From Cupriavidus sp. IDO (GTDB taxonomy: Bacteria > Pseudomonadota > Gammaproteobacteria > Burkholderiales > Burkholderiaceae): 64,000 nt of DNA. The stretch spans positions 1 through 64,000 of the forward strand of contig NZ_JWMA01000182.1 of NCBI RefSeq assembly GCF_000812465.1, in the 5' to 3' direction. Positions 17,950 to 29,206 of this stretch are shown in pieces (the stretch's first letter is position 1; every line of letters starts with the position of its first letter). A program made the position numbers and the translations under genes. Under the pieces are notes generated by a model. That model saw nothing but the letters and a program-made list of their open reading frames with translations. It did not search any database and was not told the DNA's origin.

Positions 17950-18231
17950 ATGCCGAAGTGGGTCATTGTCATCGCCGCCATTGCCGGCGGCTGGTACTAC
18001 TACGATCATCATCGACCGGCTCAGGCTTCATTGCCGGTACCCTCTGAACCGGCCATCTCGGCCCCCTCGTTTCCGCGGCCGTCCCCGGTGGTCTTCCGAT
18101 GCGAAGGCAAGACAATGTGCCATCAGATGCGCTCTTGCGAAGAGGCCACGTTCTATCTGCAGAACTGCCCGGGCACGAAGATGGACGGCGACGGAGACGG
18201 CATTCCCTGTGAGCGGTCTTTGTGCAACTAG
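17950..18231 (+). CDS. Excalibur-domain membrane-anchored protein
   Basis: This 93-residue protein has one N-terminal hydrophobic segment (about 3-18), a proline-rich linker (about 23-47) and a C-terminal Excalibur calcium-binding domain (about 49-93). The domain is recognised from C-x5-C-x5-C spacing, SCEEATFYLQNCPGTKMDGD and the acidic DGDGDGIPCE loop. Six cysteines (51, 57, 63, 73, 87, 92) suggest disulfides, hence an extracytoplasmic domain. GGGAG lies before the ATG. The role is unknown; the domain is often seen in surface proteins and next to nuclease-like folds. It stands alone between the MFS-like gene and the formaldehyde genes. Confidence 0.82.
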   Translation: MPKWVIVIAAIAGGWYYYDHHRPAQASLPVPSEPAISAPSFPRPSPVVFRCEGKTMCHQMRSCEEATFYLQNCPGTKMDGDGDGIPCERSLCN

Positions 18232-18432
18232 GGCTCCCGGAAATGCAATGGGGAAGCAGTATGGATCCGAGGCCATGAACTTTGCCTTCACCCCTCAGGC
18301 CCGTTCGGAATTCTGGCCTCCGTCCACCGGATGATCGTATAGTCATGGCCTCGGGCCCGCGCGCTGCGCAGGCTTCTTCCGTGCTGCCCGCAAGCCGCCC
18401 ATCCCTTTCCTTACCCCCCGGAGGACTCCGCC

Positions 18433-19539
<1,107 letters not shown>

Positions 19540-19549
19540 GGGGGCGCCC

Positions 19550-20395
19550 ATGGAACTGCTCTCGCAGCACGGCTGCCACGGCGGCGTGCAACGGTTCTAC
19601 CGCCACCAGTCCCAGGCCATCGGGTTGCCGATGCGGTTCTCGGTGTTCCTGCCACAGCAGGCGCTGGTGCCGGGCGCGCGCGTGCCGGCGCTGTTCTACC
19701 TGGCCGGCCTGACCTGCACCGAAGAGACCTTCATGATCAAGGCCGGCGCGCAGCGGTTCGCCGCCGCGCACGGCCTGATGCTGGTGGCGCCCGACACCAG
19801 CCCGCGCGGCGCCGGCGTGCCCGGCGAAGCCGATGCATGGGACTTCGGCGTGGGTGCCGGCTTCTACCTCGATGCCACGCAGGCCCCGTGGCGCATGCAC
19901 TGGCGCATGGAAAGCTACGTGGCGGACGAGCTGTTCGGGCTGGTTACGTCGGAGCTGCCGGCCGATCCGGAGCGTGTCGGCATCTTCGGCCACTCGATGG
20001 GCGGGCACGGGGCGCTGGTGCTGGCGCAGCGGCATCCGCGCCGCTTCCGCTCGGTATCGGCCTTTGCCCCCATCGCGGCACCCTCGCAATGCCCGTGGGG
20101 CGAAAAAGCCTTCACCGGCTACCTCGGGGAGGACCGCGCACGCTGGGCGGAGCATGACGCCAGCGCCCTGATGGCGGGCCAGAAGGCGCCGCCGTTCCCG
20201 CGTGGCATCCTGGTCGACCAGGGGCTGGATGACCAGTTCCTGCCGACGCAGCTGCACCCCGAGACCTTCGAGGCAGCCTGCCAGGCCGTCGGCCAGCCGC
20301 TGACGCTGCGCCGGCACAGCGGCTACGACCACGGCTACTACTTCATCACGACCTTCATCGAAGACCATATCCGGCATCACGCGGCGCAGCTGTAA
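19550..20395 (+). CDS. fghA: S-formylglutathione hydrolase
   Basis: This 281-residue alpha/beta hydrolase (esterase D family) hydrolyses S-formylglutathione to formate and glutathione in the cytoplasm. The nucleophile elbow GHSMGGHGALVLA, the acid in LVDQGLDDQFL and the late histidine in YDHGYYFITTF make up the triad. The N-terminus YLAGLTCTEETFMIKAGAQR is highly typical. It follows frmA by 10 bases and completes the glutathione-dependent formaldehyde pathway. A GC-rich stem-loop follows the stop codon. Confidence 0.94.
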   Translation: MELLSQHGCHGGVQRFYRHQSQAIGLPMRFSVFLPQQALVPGARVPALFYLAGLTCTEETFMIKAGAQRFAAAHGLMLVAPDTSPRGAGVPGEADAWDFGVGAGFYLDATQAPWRMHWRMESYVADELFGLVTSELPADPERVGIFGHSMGGHGALVLAQRHPRRFRSVSAFAPIAAPSQCPWGEKAFTGYLGEDRARWAEHDASALMAGQKAPPFPRGILVDQGLDDQFLPTQLHPETFEAACQAVGQPLTLRRHSGYDHGYYFITTFIEDHIRHHAAQL

Positions 20396-20402
20396 GCGCC
20401 CT

Positions 20403-20438
20403 CCCCGGCGGAGCAGGCAAATGCCACTGCCGCCGGGG
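20403..20438. terminator. GC-rich stem-loop after fghA
   Basis: CCCCGGCGG and CCGCCGGGG form a perfect 9-bp stem with an 18-base loop, 7 bases after the fghA stop. There is no T-tract behind it, so it is a termination or mRNA-end candidate only. Confidence 0.4.
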
Positions 20439-20539
20439 ATCCCGCTTCGACCCCCAAACAGGTGATGTAGCCAGGCACCGGGTTTCCCATAATGTCTCTT
20501 CGACCAGCCATAAGAGCTGGCAAATCATGGGGGTCAGAC

Positions 20540-20689
20540 ATGAACCACGTCACGTCTCTGGGCGTCTATATCGTCGCCTTTCTCGCCGCGCTGCTGATTG
20601 CCGCGCGCTGGCTGCTCAAGAACGACCCCTCCTTGCGTGGGGAGGAACGCCCCGATGCGGGCAGGATTGCCCCTCGAAGGTCCGACTAG
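20540..20689 (+). CDS. Small hypothetical single-pass membrane protein
   Basis: A possible 49-residue protein starting MNHVTSLGVYIVAFLAALL, with one membrane segment (about 5-23) and a charged C-terminal tail ending PRRSD. GGGGGTC lies 4-10 bases upstream as a weak ribosome-binding site. It lies in the 310-base gap between fghA and the convergent AraC gene. No family is recognised. The clear division into hydrophobic helix and basic tail favours a real gene, but the length leaves room for chance. Confidence 0.4.
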   Translation: MNHVTSLGVYIVAFLAALLIAARWLLKNDPSLRGEERPDAGRIAPRRSD

Positions 20690-20706
20690 GCACCGGACCG
20701 GAAACA

Positions 20707-21723
20707 TCAGCCCTCCTCCGCCACCCCGCGATACGCCCCCGGCCGCGACCCCGTCCAGCGCCGGAACGCGCGATGAAACGCGCCGGGCTCGGCAAAACCC
20801 AGCTCCGCCGCGATCTCGGCCATGGGCCTGCGCGAATGGCTCAGGGCCTGGATGGCGAGGTCGCGCCGCAGTTCATCCTTGAGTTCCTGGTAGCTTGCCC
20901 CTTCGTCCATCAGGCGCCGGCGCAATGACGATGCCGACAGGTGCAGGTCCTGGGCCAGCGTTTCAAACGTCGGCCATTGCTCGGGACGCTGATTGCGCAA
21001 CTGCCGGCGCACGCGGGCGGCCACGCTGCTGCGGTCGGAATATTTCACCACCACATTGTGCGGGGCATCGCGCAGGAAAGCCTTCAGGCTGCGCTCGTCC
21101 TGCCGCACCGGTTGGTCGAGCAGGCCCGCGTCGAAGACCAGTGCGGTGGCCGGTTGATCAAAGGCGAGCTGGCGCGAGTACATGACCCGGTACTCCGCGC
21201 TGTATGCCGGCTCGGGATAGCTGAACGCGGCCAGCTGCACCGGCACGCGCCGCCGCAGCAGCCAGCTCATCAGGCCATGCAGCATGATCAGCATGGTTTC
21301 CTGCGCAAACACGCCCGGCACCCGCCCCTGCGCCGACGAGGGTTCCGTAAGCACCAGCGCGGCGCGGTCCTCGTGGCGCTCCAGCCGCACGCCGATATCG
21401 TCGAGCAGCAGCCCGAAATAGCGCGTGATGCGGTCCAGCCCCTGCGCCAGCGTGCGGCTGCCTGCCACCGCATGACAGAGCATGGCAAAGCTGCCTCGCT
21501 TCATGCGACGCGAGTCCTGGCCGAAGAATTCGTCGTCCAGCGCGGCTGCTACCGCCATCCATAACTCGCTGTAGCTGTCCGCCGAGACGCGCGCCTGCGG
21601 CACCGCCAGCAGCGCCGGCGCGATGCCAACACTGCGCAGCACCGGCTCGGGATCGAGCCCTTGCGCGCGCAGCCCCGAGATGGCGTGGTGGACGAAACAG
21701 ATGGCGACGCTGCCTTTTTCCAT
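20707..21723 (-). CDS. AraC-family transcriptional regulator
   Basis: This 338-residue regulator has an N-terminal ligand-binding domain of the AraC/arabinose-binding-like type (about 15-200) and a C-terminal double helix-turn-helix (about 235-330; LAQDLHLSASSLRRRLMDEG and PMAEIAAELGFAEPGAFHRAFRRWTGSRPG). The ATG at 21723 is preferred over a TTG at 21738. It diverges from the acyl-CoA dehydrogenase gene that starts the valine-degradation set. The P. aeruginosa mmsAB genes are controlled by an AraC-type activator, MmsR, so an equivalent role here is likely. The effector would be a valine catabolite such as 3-hydroxyisobutyrate. Confidence 0.88.
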   Translation of the reverse strand: MEKGSVAICFVHHAISGLRAQGLDPEPVLRSVGIAPALLAVPQARVSADSYSELWMAVAAALDDEFFGQDSRRMKRGSFAMLCHAVAGSRTLAQGLDRITRYFGLLLDDIGVRLERHEDRAALVLTEPSSAQGRVPGVFAQETMLIMLHGLMSWLLRRRVPVQLAAFSYPEPAYSAEYRVMYSRQLAFDQPATALVFDAGLLDQPVRQDERSLKAFLRDAPHNVVVKYSDRSSVAARVRRQLRNQRPEQWPTFETLAQDLHLSASSLRRRLMDEGASYQELKDELRRDLAIQALSHSRRPMAEIAAELGFAEPGAFHRAFRRWTGSRPGAYRGVAEEG

Positions 21724-21861
21724 GGTGCGCAGTGGCAAACGAGTTCAGAAAGATTGGCGGATTTTGGCATAGGAGCGGCGAGGCGCCGTTTCTACACTGC
21801 GATCAAGTCATCGCCGCGTCTGTCCGGACGCGGTCCACGCCAAGCCACCGCAGCCCCAGCC

Positions 21862-22995
21862 ATGCACAGCGACTACACCGAAGAGCAGACCATGATCCGC
21901 GACAGCGCCCGCGCTTTTGCCAGCGAGCGCCTGTCCGCGGGTGCCGCGCAGTGGGACCGCGCCGCGCAATTGCCGCCGGAGGTGGTGTCCGAAATGGGCG
22001 CGCTGGGGCTGCTGGGCATGATCGTCCCCGAAGAATGGGGCGGCACCTACACCGACTATGTGGCCTACGCGCTCGCCATCGAGGAAATTGCCGCCGGCTG
22101 CGCCGCATGCGCCACCCTGATGAGCGTGCACAACTCGGTGGGCTGCGGCCCGATCCTGCACTACGGCACCGATGAACAAAAGCAGCGCTACCTGCCCAGG
22201 CTGGCCAGCGGCGCCCTGATCGGCGCCTTCTGCCTGACCGAACCGCAGGCCGGCTCCGAAGCCCACAACCTGCGCACCCGTGCGCGCCCCACGGAGAACG
22301 GCTGGATCCTGAACGGCAGCAAACAGTTCGTCACCAACGGCCAGCGCGCCGGCGTGGCGATCGTGTTCGCCGCCACCGAGCCCGAGCGCGGCAAGAAGGG
22401 CATTTCGGCCTTCGTCGTGCCCACCGGTACGCCGGGCTTTATCGTCCACGCGCCGGAGAAGAAGCTCGGCATCCGCGCCTCCGACACCTGCGCCATCACG
22501 CTGGAAGACTGCGAAGTGCCGCACGATGCGTTGCTGGGCGAGGCAGGCGAAGGCCTGCGCATCGCGCTCTCCAACCTGGAAGGTGGCCGCATCGGCATTG
22601 CCGCGCAGGCCATCGGCATCGCCCGCTCCGCTTTCGAGGCCGCGTGCCGCTACGCGTCCGAGCGCGTGCAGTTCGGCCGTGCCCTGCGCGAGCACCCGCC
22701 GATCGCCAACATGCTGGCCGACATGGCAACCGAGCTGAACGCCGCGCGCCTGCTCGTGCATCGCGCCGCGCGCATGCGCACCAACGGCGTGCCCTGCCTG
22801 TCGGAGGCCTCGCAAGCCAAGCTCTACGCCTCCGAACTGGCCGAGCGCGTGTGCTCCAAGGCCCTGCAGATCCACGGCGGCTACGGCTACCTGGAGGACT
22901 ACCCGGTCGAGCGCCACTACCGCGACGCCCGCATCACCCAGATCTACGAAGGCACCAGCGAGATCCAGCGCATGCTGATCGCGCGCAGCCTCTGA
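21862..22995 (+). CDS. Acyl-CoA dehydrogenase, probable isobutyryl-CoA dehydrogenase
   Basis: This 377-residue FAD enzyme has the acyl-CoA dehydrogenase signatures FCLTEPQAGSEAHNL (about 127-140) and QIHGGYGYLEDYPVERHYRDAR. The catalytic glutamate lies in ITQIYEGTSEIQ near the C-terminus. It would oxidise isobutyryl-CoA to methacrylyl-CoA and pass electrons to ETF. The specificity is inferred from context: mmsA, mmsB, an enoyl-CoA hydratase and 3-hydroxyisobutyryl-CoA hydrolase follow on the same strand. Length and sequence are also like the short-branched-chain/ACAD8 group. The frame is open upstream, but MHSDYTEEQTMIRDSAR is the natural start. A divergent AraC gene lies upstream. Confidence 0.9.
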   Translation: MHSDYTEEQTMIRDSARAFASERLSAGAAQWDRAAQLPPEVVSEMGALGLLGMIVPEEWGGTYTDYVAYALAIEEIAAGCAACATLMSVHNSVGCGPILHYGTDEQKQRYLPRLASGALIGAFCLTEPQAGSEAHNLRTRARPTENGWILNGSKQFVTNGQRAGVAIVFAATEPERGKKGISAFVVPTGTPGFIVHAPEKKLGIRASDTCAITLEDCEVPHDALLGEAGEGLRIALSNLEGGRIGIAAQAIGIARSAFEAACRYASERVQFGRALREHPPIANMLADMATELNAARLLVHRAARMRTNGVPCLSEASQAKLYASELAERVCSKALQIHGGYGYLEDYPVERHYRDARITQIYEGTSEIQRMLIARSL

Positions 22996-23041
22996 ACCGC
23001 ATTCCCACATCCCATCACAGTCCAGAACCGACGGAGACAAC

Positions 23042-24565
<1,524 letters not shown>

Positions 24566-24585
24566 GCGTAATCTGGGGCCCGCGG

Positions 24586-24623
24586 TTTGCTCCCCTCTCC
24601 CGCAAGCGGGAGAGGGGAGCAAA
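24586..24623. repeat. 18-bp perfect hairpin between mmsA and mmsB
   Basis: Arms of 18 bp (24586-24603 and 24606-24623) with a two-base centre AA contain the CCCCTCTCCC core also present at 8010-8034. The hairpin lies 20 bases after the mmsA stop inside what is probably an operon. It is likely a dispersed intergenic repeat; it could attenuate transcription or protect the upstream mRNA. Confidence 0.65.
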
Positions 24624-24666
24624 CAGATGGCTTGGATTAGCCCACAACGATTTCGAAGGAGACCTC

Positions 24667-25572
24667 ATGCACATTGCCTTCATCGGCCTCGGCAACATGG
24701 GTGCGCCCATGGCGCGCAACCTGCTCAAGGCCGGCCACACGCTGACCGTATTCGACCTTAACGCCGCCGCCGTGGCATCGCTGCGCGCCGAAGGCGCCGC
24801 CGCAGCCGAATCCGCGCGCAAGGCCGTGGCTGAAGCTGATTTCGTCATCACCATGCTGCCCGCCGCGGCACACGTTCGCACCGCCTACCTCGGTCCCGAC
24901 GGCGTCCTGGCCGGCGTGCGCGCGGGCGTGCCGCTGGTCGATTCGAGCACCATCGACCCCGCCACCGTGCGCGAACTGGCGGCAGCCGCGGAGAAGCACG
25001 GCAACCCGCTGGCCGACGCCCCGGTATCAGGCGGCACCGGCGGCGCGCAGGCCGGCACACTGACGTTCATAGTCGGCGCAGCACCTGCGCTCTTCGAGCA
25101 GATCAAGCCGGTGCTCGCCGGCATGGGCCGCAACCTGGTCCATTGCGGCGATACCGGCACCGGCCAGATCGCCAAGATCTGCAACAACCTGATTCTCGGC
25201 ATCTCTATGATCGGCGTGTCCGAAGCGATGGCGCTGGGCGTGCGGCTCGGCATCGATGCCAATGTGCTGGCCGGCATCGTCAACACCTCCACCGGCCGCT
25301 GCTGGTCGTCGGATACGTACAACCCCTACCCCGGCGTAATCGAGACCGCGCCGGCCTCGCGCGGCTACACCGGCGGCTTTGGCGCCGAGCTGATGCTCAA
25401 GGACCTGGGACTGGCCGCCGACGCAGCGCGCAGCGTAAAGCAGCCGCTGTTCCTCGGTGCCCTCGCCCAGCAGCTCTACCAGGCCATGAGCCAGGCCGGC
25501 GACGGCCAGCTCGATTTCTCCGGCGTGATCCGCCAGTACCTGCCGGCAGAGAAAAAGGGGAACCAGCCATGA
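24667..25572 (+). CDS. mmsB: 3-hydroxyisobutyrate dehydrogenase
   Basis: This 301-residue member of the beta-hydroxyacid dehydrogenase family has the N-terminal nucleotide motif FIGLGNMGAPMARNLLKAGH. The substrate-binding DAPVSGGTGGAQAGTLTFIVG follows (about 118-138), then the catalytic lysine region GQIAKICNNLILG. It oxidises 3-hydroxyisobutyrate to methylmalonate semialdehyde, the substrate of MmsA. AAGGAGACCTC precedes the ATG. The stop overlaps the enoyl-CoA hydratase ATG by 4 bases, so those two genes are translationally coupled. Confidence 0.94.
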   Translation: MHIAFIGLGNMGAPMARNLLKAGHTLTVFDLNAAAVASLRAEGAAAAESARKAVAEADFVITMLPAAAHVRTAYLGPDGVLAGVRAGVPLVDSSTIDPATVRELAAAAEKHGNPLADAPVSGGTGGAQAGTLTFIVGAAPALFEQIKPVLAGMGRNLVHCGDTGTGQIAKICNNLILGISMIGVSEAMALGVRLGIDANVLAGIVNTSTGRCWSSDTYNPYPGVIETAPASRGYTGGFGAELMLKDLGLAADAARSVKQPLFLGALAQQLYQAMSQAGDGQLDFSGVIRQYLPAEKKGNQP

Positions 25573-26339
25573 TCGAATTCGCCGTCGATGGCCACATCGC
25601 CCGCCTGACGCTGAGCCGCCCGCCAGCCAATGCCTTCACCGCCGAAGGGCTGCAGCAGCTGCAGGAGCTGGTGGCCAGGCTGGATGCCGATCCGCAGGTG
25701 CGTGCGGTCGTCATCACCGGCGCCGGCGAGCGCTTCTTCAGCGCTGGCGCCGATCTCAACGGCTTTGCCGAGGGCGATCGTGCCCACGCCCGCAAGATGG
25801 CGCAGCGCTTCGGCGCCGCCTTCGAGGCACTGCAGAATGCGCGCCCGGTGGTGATCGCCGCGATCAACGGCTACGCCATGGGCGGCGGACTGGAATGCGC
25901 GCTGGCATGCGATATCCGCATTGCAGAAGAACATGCCCAGATGGCACTGCCCGAAGCCGCCGTCGGCCTGCTCCCGTGCGGCTGCGGCACGCAGACGCTG
26001 CCGTGGCTGGTGGGCGAAGGCTGGGCCAAGCGCATGATCCTGACCAACGAGCGCGTCAACGCCGCCACGGCACTGCGCATCGGGCTGGTCGAGGAAGTGG
26101 TGCCGACCGGCCAGTCGCTCGACGCCGCGCTGGCCATGGCCGAGCGCGCCTGCACCGTCAGCCCGCGCGCGGCGGCGCACAGCAAGCGGCTGGTGCACCT
26201 GGCGCGCGAGGGCGTGTCGCGCCACGCCGCGCTGGCGCTGGAGCGCGAGCGCTTTGTCGACCTGTTCGACGATGCCGACCAGCGCGAAGGCGTCAACGCC
26301 TTCCTGCAGAAACGTACGCCGCAATGGCGCAATGCCTAG
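25569..26339 (+). CDS. Enoyl-CoA hydratase, probable methacrylyl-CoA hydratase
   Basis: This is a 256-residue crotonase-fold hydratase. The oxyanion-hole segment ERFFSAGADLNGF and both catalytic glutamates are present, the first in MGGGLECALACD and the second in LPEAAVGLLPCGCG. In this operon it would add water to methacrylyl-CoA to give 3-hydroxyisobutyryl-CoA. The ATG overlaps the mmsB stop (ATGA), and the next gene encodes the hydrolase that takes the product. A general enoyl-CoA hydratase acting on several short-chain substrates is also possible. Confidence 0.9.
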   Translation: MIEFAVDGHIARLTLSRPPANAFTAEGLQQLQELVARLDADPQVRAVVITGAGERFFSAGADLNGFAEGDRAHARKMAQRFGAAFEALQNARPVVIAAINGYAMGGGLECALACDIRIAEEHAQMALPEAAVGLLPCGCGTQTLPWLVGEGWAKRMILTNERVNAATALRIGLVEEVVPTGQSLDAALAMAERACTVSPRAAAHSKRLVHLAREGVSRHAALALERERFVDLFDDADQREGVNAFLQKRTPQWRNA

Positions 26340-26348
26340 GAGCATGTC

Positions 26349-27485
26349 ATGCGCCTGACGCCAGAAAACCTGACGCCCAACGCGGGCGCCGCCAGCGAGC
26401 CGGAAGTCCTGTTCGAAACGATCAACCGGGTCGGGCTGGTCACGCTGAACCGTCCGCGCCAGCTCAACGCGCTGTCGTATCCGATGATCGTGGCCCTGTC
26501 CGCGCAGCTTGAGGCGTGGGCGACGCAGGATGATATCGACGCCGTGGTCCTGCGCGGCGCCGGTCCCAAGGCCTTCTGCGCGGGCGGAGACATCCGCGCG
26601 CTGTATGACAGCTATCGCGACCAGACGCCGCTGCACCGCCGCTTCTTCATCGACGAATACCAGCTGGACTACCGGCTGCACCGCTACCCCAAGCCCGTGG
26701 TGGCGTTGATGGACGGCATCGTGATGGGCGGCGGCATGGGGCTGTCGCAGGCAGCGCAACTGCGCATCGTCACCGAGCGCTCGCGCGTGGCCATGCCAGA
26801 AACCGGCATCGGCCTGGTGCCGGACGTCGGCGCCAGCCATTTCCTGTCGAAGATGCCGGTGCAGCTTGCGCTCTATGTGGGGCTGACGGGCGTGTCGCTG
26901 GGCGCGGCCGATGCGCTGTTCTGCGGGCTGGCCGATGCGGCAGTCAGCAGCGCCACGCTCGAATCGCTGGAGAGCACGCTCGCGGGTATCCAATGGACCG
27001 GCCACCCGCTGCGCGACCTGCGCCGCGCGCTGGTGCGCGAGCCCGTCGCCACCGCAGCCGAAGCGCCGCTGCTGCAGATACTGCCGGCGCTGATGAGCCA
27101 CTTTTCGGCCGAAGCCAGCTTGCCCGAGATCCTCGCAGGGCTGGCCTGCCAGGATGATCCGCGCTATACGGCGTGGGCCACGCGCACCATCGACATCCTG
27201 CGCACGCGCTCCCCGCTGGCTGCCTGCGCCACGCGCGAACTGTTGCTGCGTGGACGGAGGCTTGATCTGGCGGACTGCTTCCGCATGGAGCTGGCGGTGG
27301 TAGTGCAGTCGTTCGCGCATGGCGATTTCATCGAAGGCGTGCGTGCGTTGATCGTTGATAAGGACAATGCGCCGCGCTGGCGTACGAGCAGCTATGATGC
27401 GGTGGATGATGCCGCGGTTCAGGCGTTGTTCAAGCCTTGGTGGCAGCCGGGTGATCAACCCTTGCCGCTAACGGGCTCGCACTGA
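26349..27485 (+). CDS. 3-hydroxyisobutyryl-CoA hydrolase
   Basis: This 378-residue crotonase-superfamily member is of the longer HIBCH type. It has AFCAGGDIRALYD (about 75-87), GIVMGGGMGLS, the catalytic-region PETGIGLVPDVGASHFLSKMP, and the HIBCH-type C-terminal extension including DCFRMELAVVVQSFAHGDFIEGVRALIVDKD. It frees 3-hydroxyisobutyrate from CoA so that MmsB can oxidise it. It begins 9 bases after the hydratase stop. It is the last gene of the valine/isobutyrate set; a large palindromic repeat begins about 80 bases beyond its stop. Confidence 0.92.
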   Translation: MRLTPENLTPNAGAASEPEVLFETINRVGLVTLNRPRQLNALSYPMIVALSAQLEAWATQDDIDAVVLRGAGPKAFCAGGDIRALYDSYRDQTPLHRRFFIDEYQLDYRLHRYPKPVVALMDGIVMGGGMGLSQAAQLRIVTERSRVAMPETGIGLVPDVGASHFLSKMPVQLALYVGLTGVSLGAADALFCGLADAAVSSATLESLESTLAGIQWTGHPLRDLRRALVREPVATAAEAPLLQILPALMSHFSAEASLPEILAGLACQDDPRYTAWATRTIDILRTRSPLAACATRELLLRGRRLDLADCFRMELAVVVQSFAHGDFIEGVRALIVDKDNAPRWRTSSYDAVDDAAVQALFKPWWQPGDQPLPLTGSH

Positions 27486-27565
27486 GGCTAGATCCTTCTC
27501 CCAAATGGGCTTCGCCGATTTTTTGGGGACGTACGAGGGTTGTTGCTGATGTGCCTGGGGGTGGT

Positions 27566-28174
27566 GGCTGCGGCTTGGCGCTGTCGATGGTCGACGGCCC
27601 TAGGTTTCGCCCTGAAGGGCGAGTCACTTTCTGTCCGAGCGACAGAAAGTAACCAAAGAACGCGTTAACTGTCCTCGGCGGACGGCCAGTCTTATCGTAG
27701 CGTGCGCGGGTTTTTGTACGGGTATTCGCTTCAGGGCATAGCTACGATGCCTGCCGCGTGGTAACGAGGCGGCGCGAGGCATTGACAGGCCGTCCTCCCG
27801 ACCTCGTGAGAGCGGAGTGGTGCCGTGATCGAGCGGCGTACCTGCGGCAAGAGGTTCCGGACCACAACCGAGGTGCGCGATTCGGCTGCGCATGCCGCCG
27901 GGTCTCAAGCTGCGTGCCACTCCGCTCTCACGAGGTCGGGAGGACAGCGCTGTTCCCGGCGTTGCCCCTGGCGATCTGCGCGGCAGGCAGTCTAGTTATG
28001 CCCTGAAGCGTATACCCGTACAAAAACCCGCGCACGCTACGATAAGACTCCCGCCCGGCGGGCAAGAAGGCGCTTTTTGCCTCCTTTTTGGCGCCGTCAA
28101 AAAGGAGGTCGCCGGCTACGCCGGCGAAACAGCCACGCATCCAAGAACCCACACACCCGCATTCCAGCGAAGAG
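27566..28174. repeat. Large palindromic mosaic repeat, copy A
   Basis: This element of about 609 bp fills most of the 808-base gap between the valine genes and phnC. It consists of two long inverted arms around a roughly 96-base centre (27821-27916). Shared arm blocks include GATAAGACT, TACCCGTACAAAAAC, TATGCCCTGAAGC and CCTCCCGACCTCGTGAGAG. The left arm carries a type-2 inner block (CGTGGTAACGAGGCGGCG) and the right arm a type-1 block (TTGCCCCTGGCGATCTGC). Flanking hairpins include CTTTCTG/CAGAAAG on the left and GCCGGC-TAC-GCCGGC on the right. It is homologous to copy C (44861-45462) and half copy B (32149-32380). No transposase is encoded; the short open frames here look accidental. Confidence 0.85.
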
Positions 28175-28230
28175 CTCCTCAAAAAAAGGAGCCAATGCAT
28201 ACATTCAACCGATAACCAGCCTCAGATCCC

Positions 28231-28248
28231 AAGTCATCGTTTTGTCAT
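28231..28248 (+). promoter_or_regulatory. Pho-box-like element and promoter for phnC
   Basis: AAGTCAT-CGTT-TTGTCAT has the PhoB layout of two 7-base half-sites with a 4-base spacer. After 10 bases comes CAGAAT (28259-28264), a fair -10 match at the expected distance. The phnC ATG lies 45 bases beyond the box. This predicts phosphate-starvation control of phnCDE. Confidence 0.6.
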
Positions 28249-28293
28249 CCATCCCGGCCAGAATGCGCAGGTCATTCAAGCCAGGGAGTCGCC

Positions 28294-29148
28294 ATGACGC
28301 ACGCAATTGAAGTCCGCGGGCTTTCCAAATCGTTCCGCGCGGACCGCAAGGCGCTTGACGACGTCACGCTGCAGGTCGCACCGGGCGAAATGGTCGCCCT
28401 GCTGGGCGCCTCGGGTTCGGGCAAATCCACGCTGCTGCGCCACGTGGCCGGATTCATCACCAGCGATGCCGGCGCCGGCGAGATCCTCGTCAATGGCCGT
28501 TGCGTGCAGCGCAATGGCCGTCTGGCCGGAAACGTGCGCAAGGTGCGTGCCGAAATCGGCTTTGTGTTCCAGCAGTTCAATCTCGTGGGCCGCCTGCCGG
28601 TGATCACCAACGTGCTGGTCGGCATGCTCACCCGCATCCCCAAGTGGCGCAGCCTGCTCCGCATCTTCAGGGCCGGTGAAGTCCAGGCCGGGCTCGATGC
28701 GCTTGCGCAGGTTGGTATAGACGACTATGCGTTTCAGCGCGCTTCAACGCTGTCCGGCGGCCAGCAGCAACGCGCGGCCATCGCCCGCACGCTGGTGCAG
28801 AACGCCCGCGTGATCCTCGCCGACGAGCCGATTGCCTCGCTCGATCCGGAATCGTCGCGCCGCGTGATGTCCTTGCTCTCACAGATCAACCGTACACGCA
28901 AGGTGGCCGTGGTCGTATCGCTGCACCAGGTGGACGTGGCGATGCGCTACTGTCCCCGCGTGGTGGCGCTGCGCCAGGGCAAGGTGGTCTATGACGGCCC
29001 ATCCTCGGCGCTCACGCCGGGCATGCTGCGCGATCTGTATGGCACCGAAGCTGAAGAACTGTTGCACGACTCGGTGCCCGACGCGAACGAAGCCACCGGG
29101 GCCATGCCCGCGCCGGTAATGGTCACGATGAACCTTGCAGCAGCCTGA
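28294..29148 (+). CDS. phnC: Phosphonate ABC transporter ATP-binding protein
   Basis: This 284-residue ATPase has Walker A LLGASGSGKSTLLRHVAGF (about 38-55), signature LSGGQQQRAAIARTL, Walker B ILADEPIASLDPES and the H-loop SLHQVD. The insertion RCVQRNGRLAGNVRKVRAEIGFVFQQFNLVGRLPV around the Q-loop is typical of PhnC. It powers uptake of phosphonates through PhnE with PhnD as the periplasmic receptor. The gene is first in phnC-phnD-phnE and is preceded by a Pho-box-like element. GGGAG lies before the ATG. Confidence 0.94.
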   Translation: MTHAIEVRGLSKSFRADRKALDDVTLQVAPGEMVALLGASGSGKSTLLRHVAGFITSDAGAGEILVNGRCVQRNGRLAGNVRKVRAEIGFVFQQFNLVGRLPVITNVLVGMLTRIPKWRSLLRIFRAGEVQAGLDALAQVGIDDYAFQRASTLSGGQQQRAAIARTLVQNARVILADEPIASLDPESSRRVMSLLSQINRTRKVAVVVSLHQVDVAMRYCPRVVALRQGKVVYDGPSSALTPGMLRDLYGTEAEELLHDSVPDANEATGAMPAPVMVTMNLAAA

Positions 29149-29206
29149 ACGGGCTGTCGCGAACCCCACGTCTTATCCCCCAAGCCTTTCCAAACCGGAG
29201 TTGTCC

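Noticed and set aside
27624..28310. Several open frames of 60-110 codons in repeat copy A and similar ones in B and C
   Set aside because: They lie inside inverted arms and hairpins, contain the same peptide pieces in both directions and lack ribosome-binding sites. They are by-products of the repeat.
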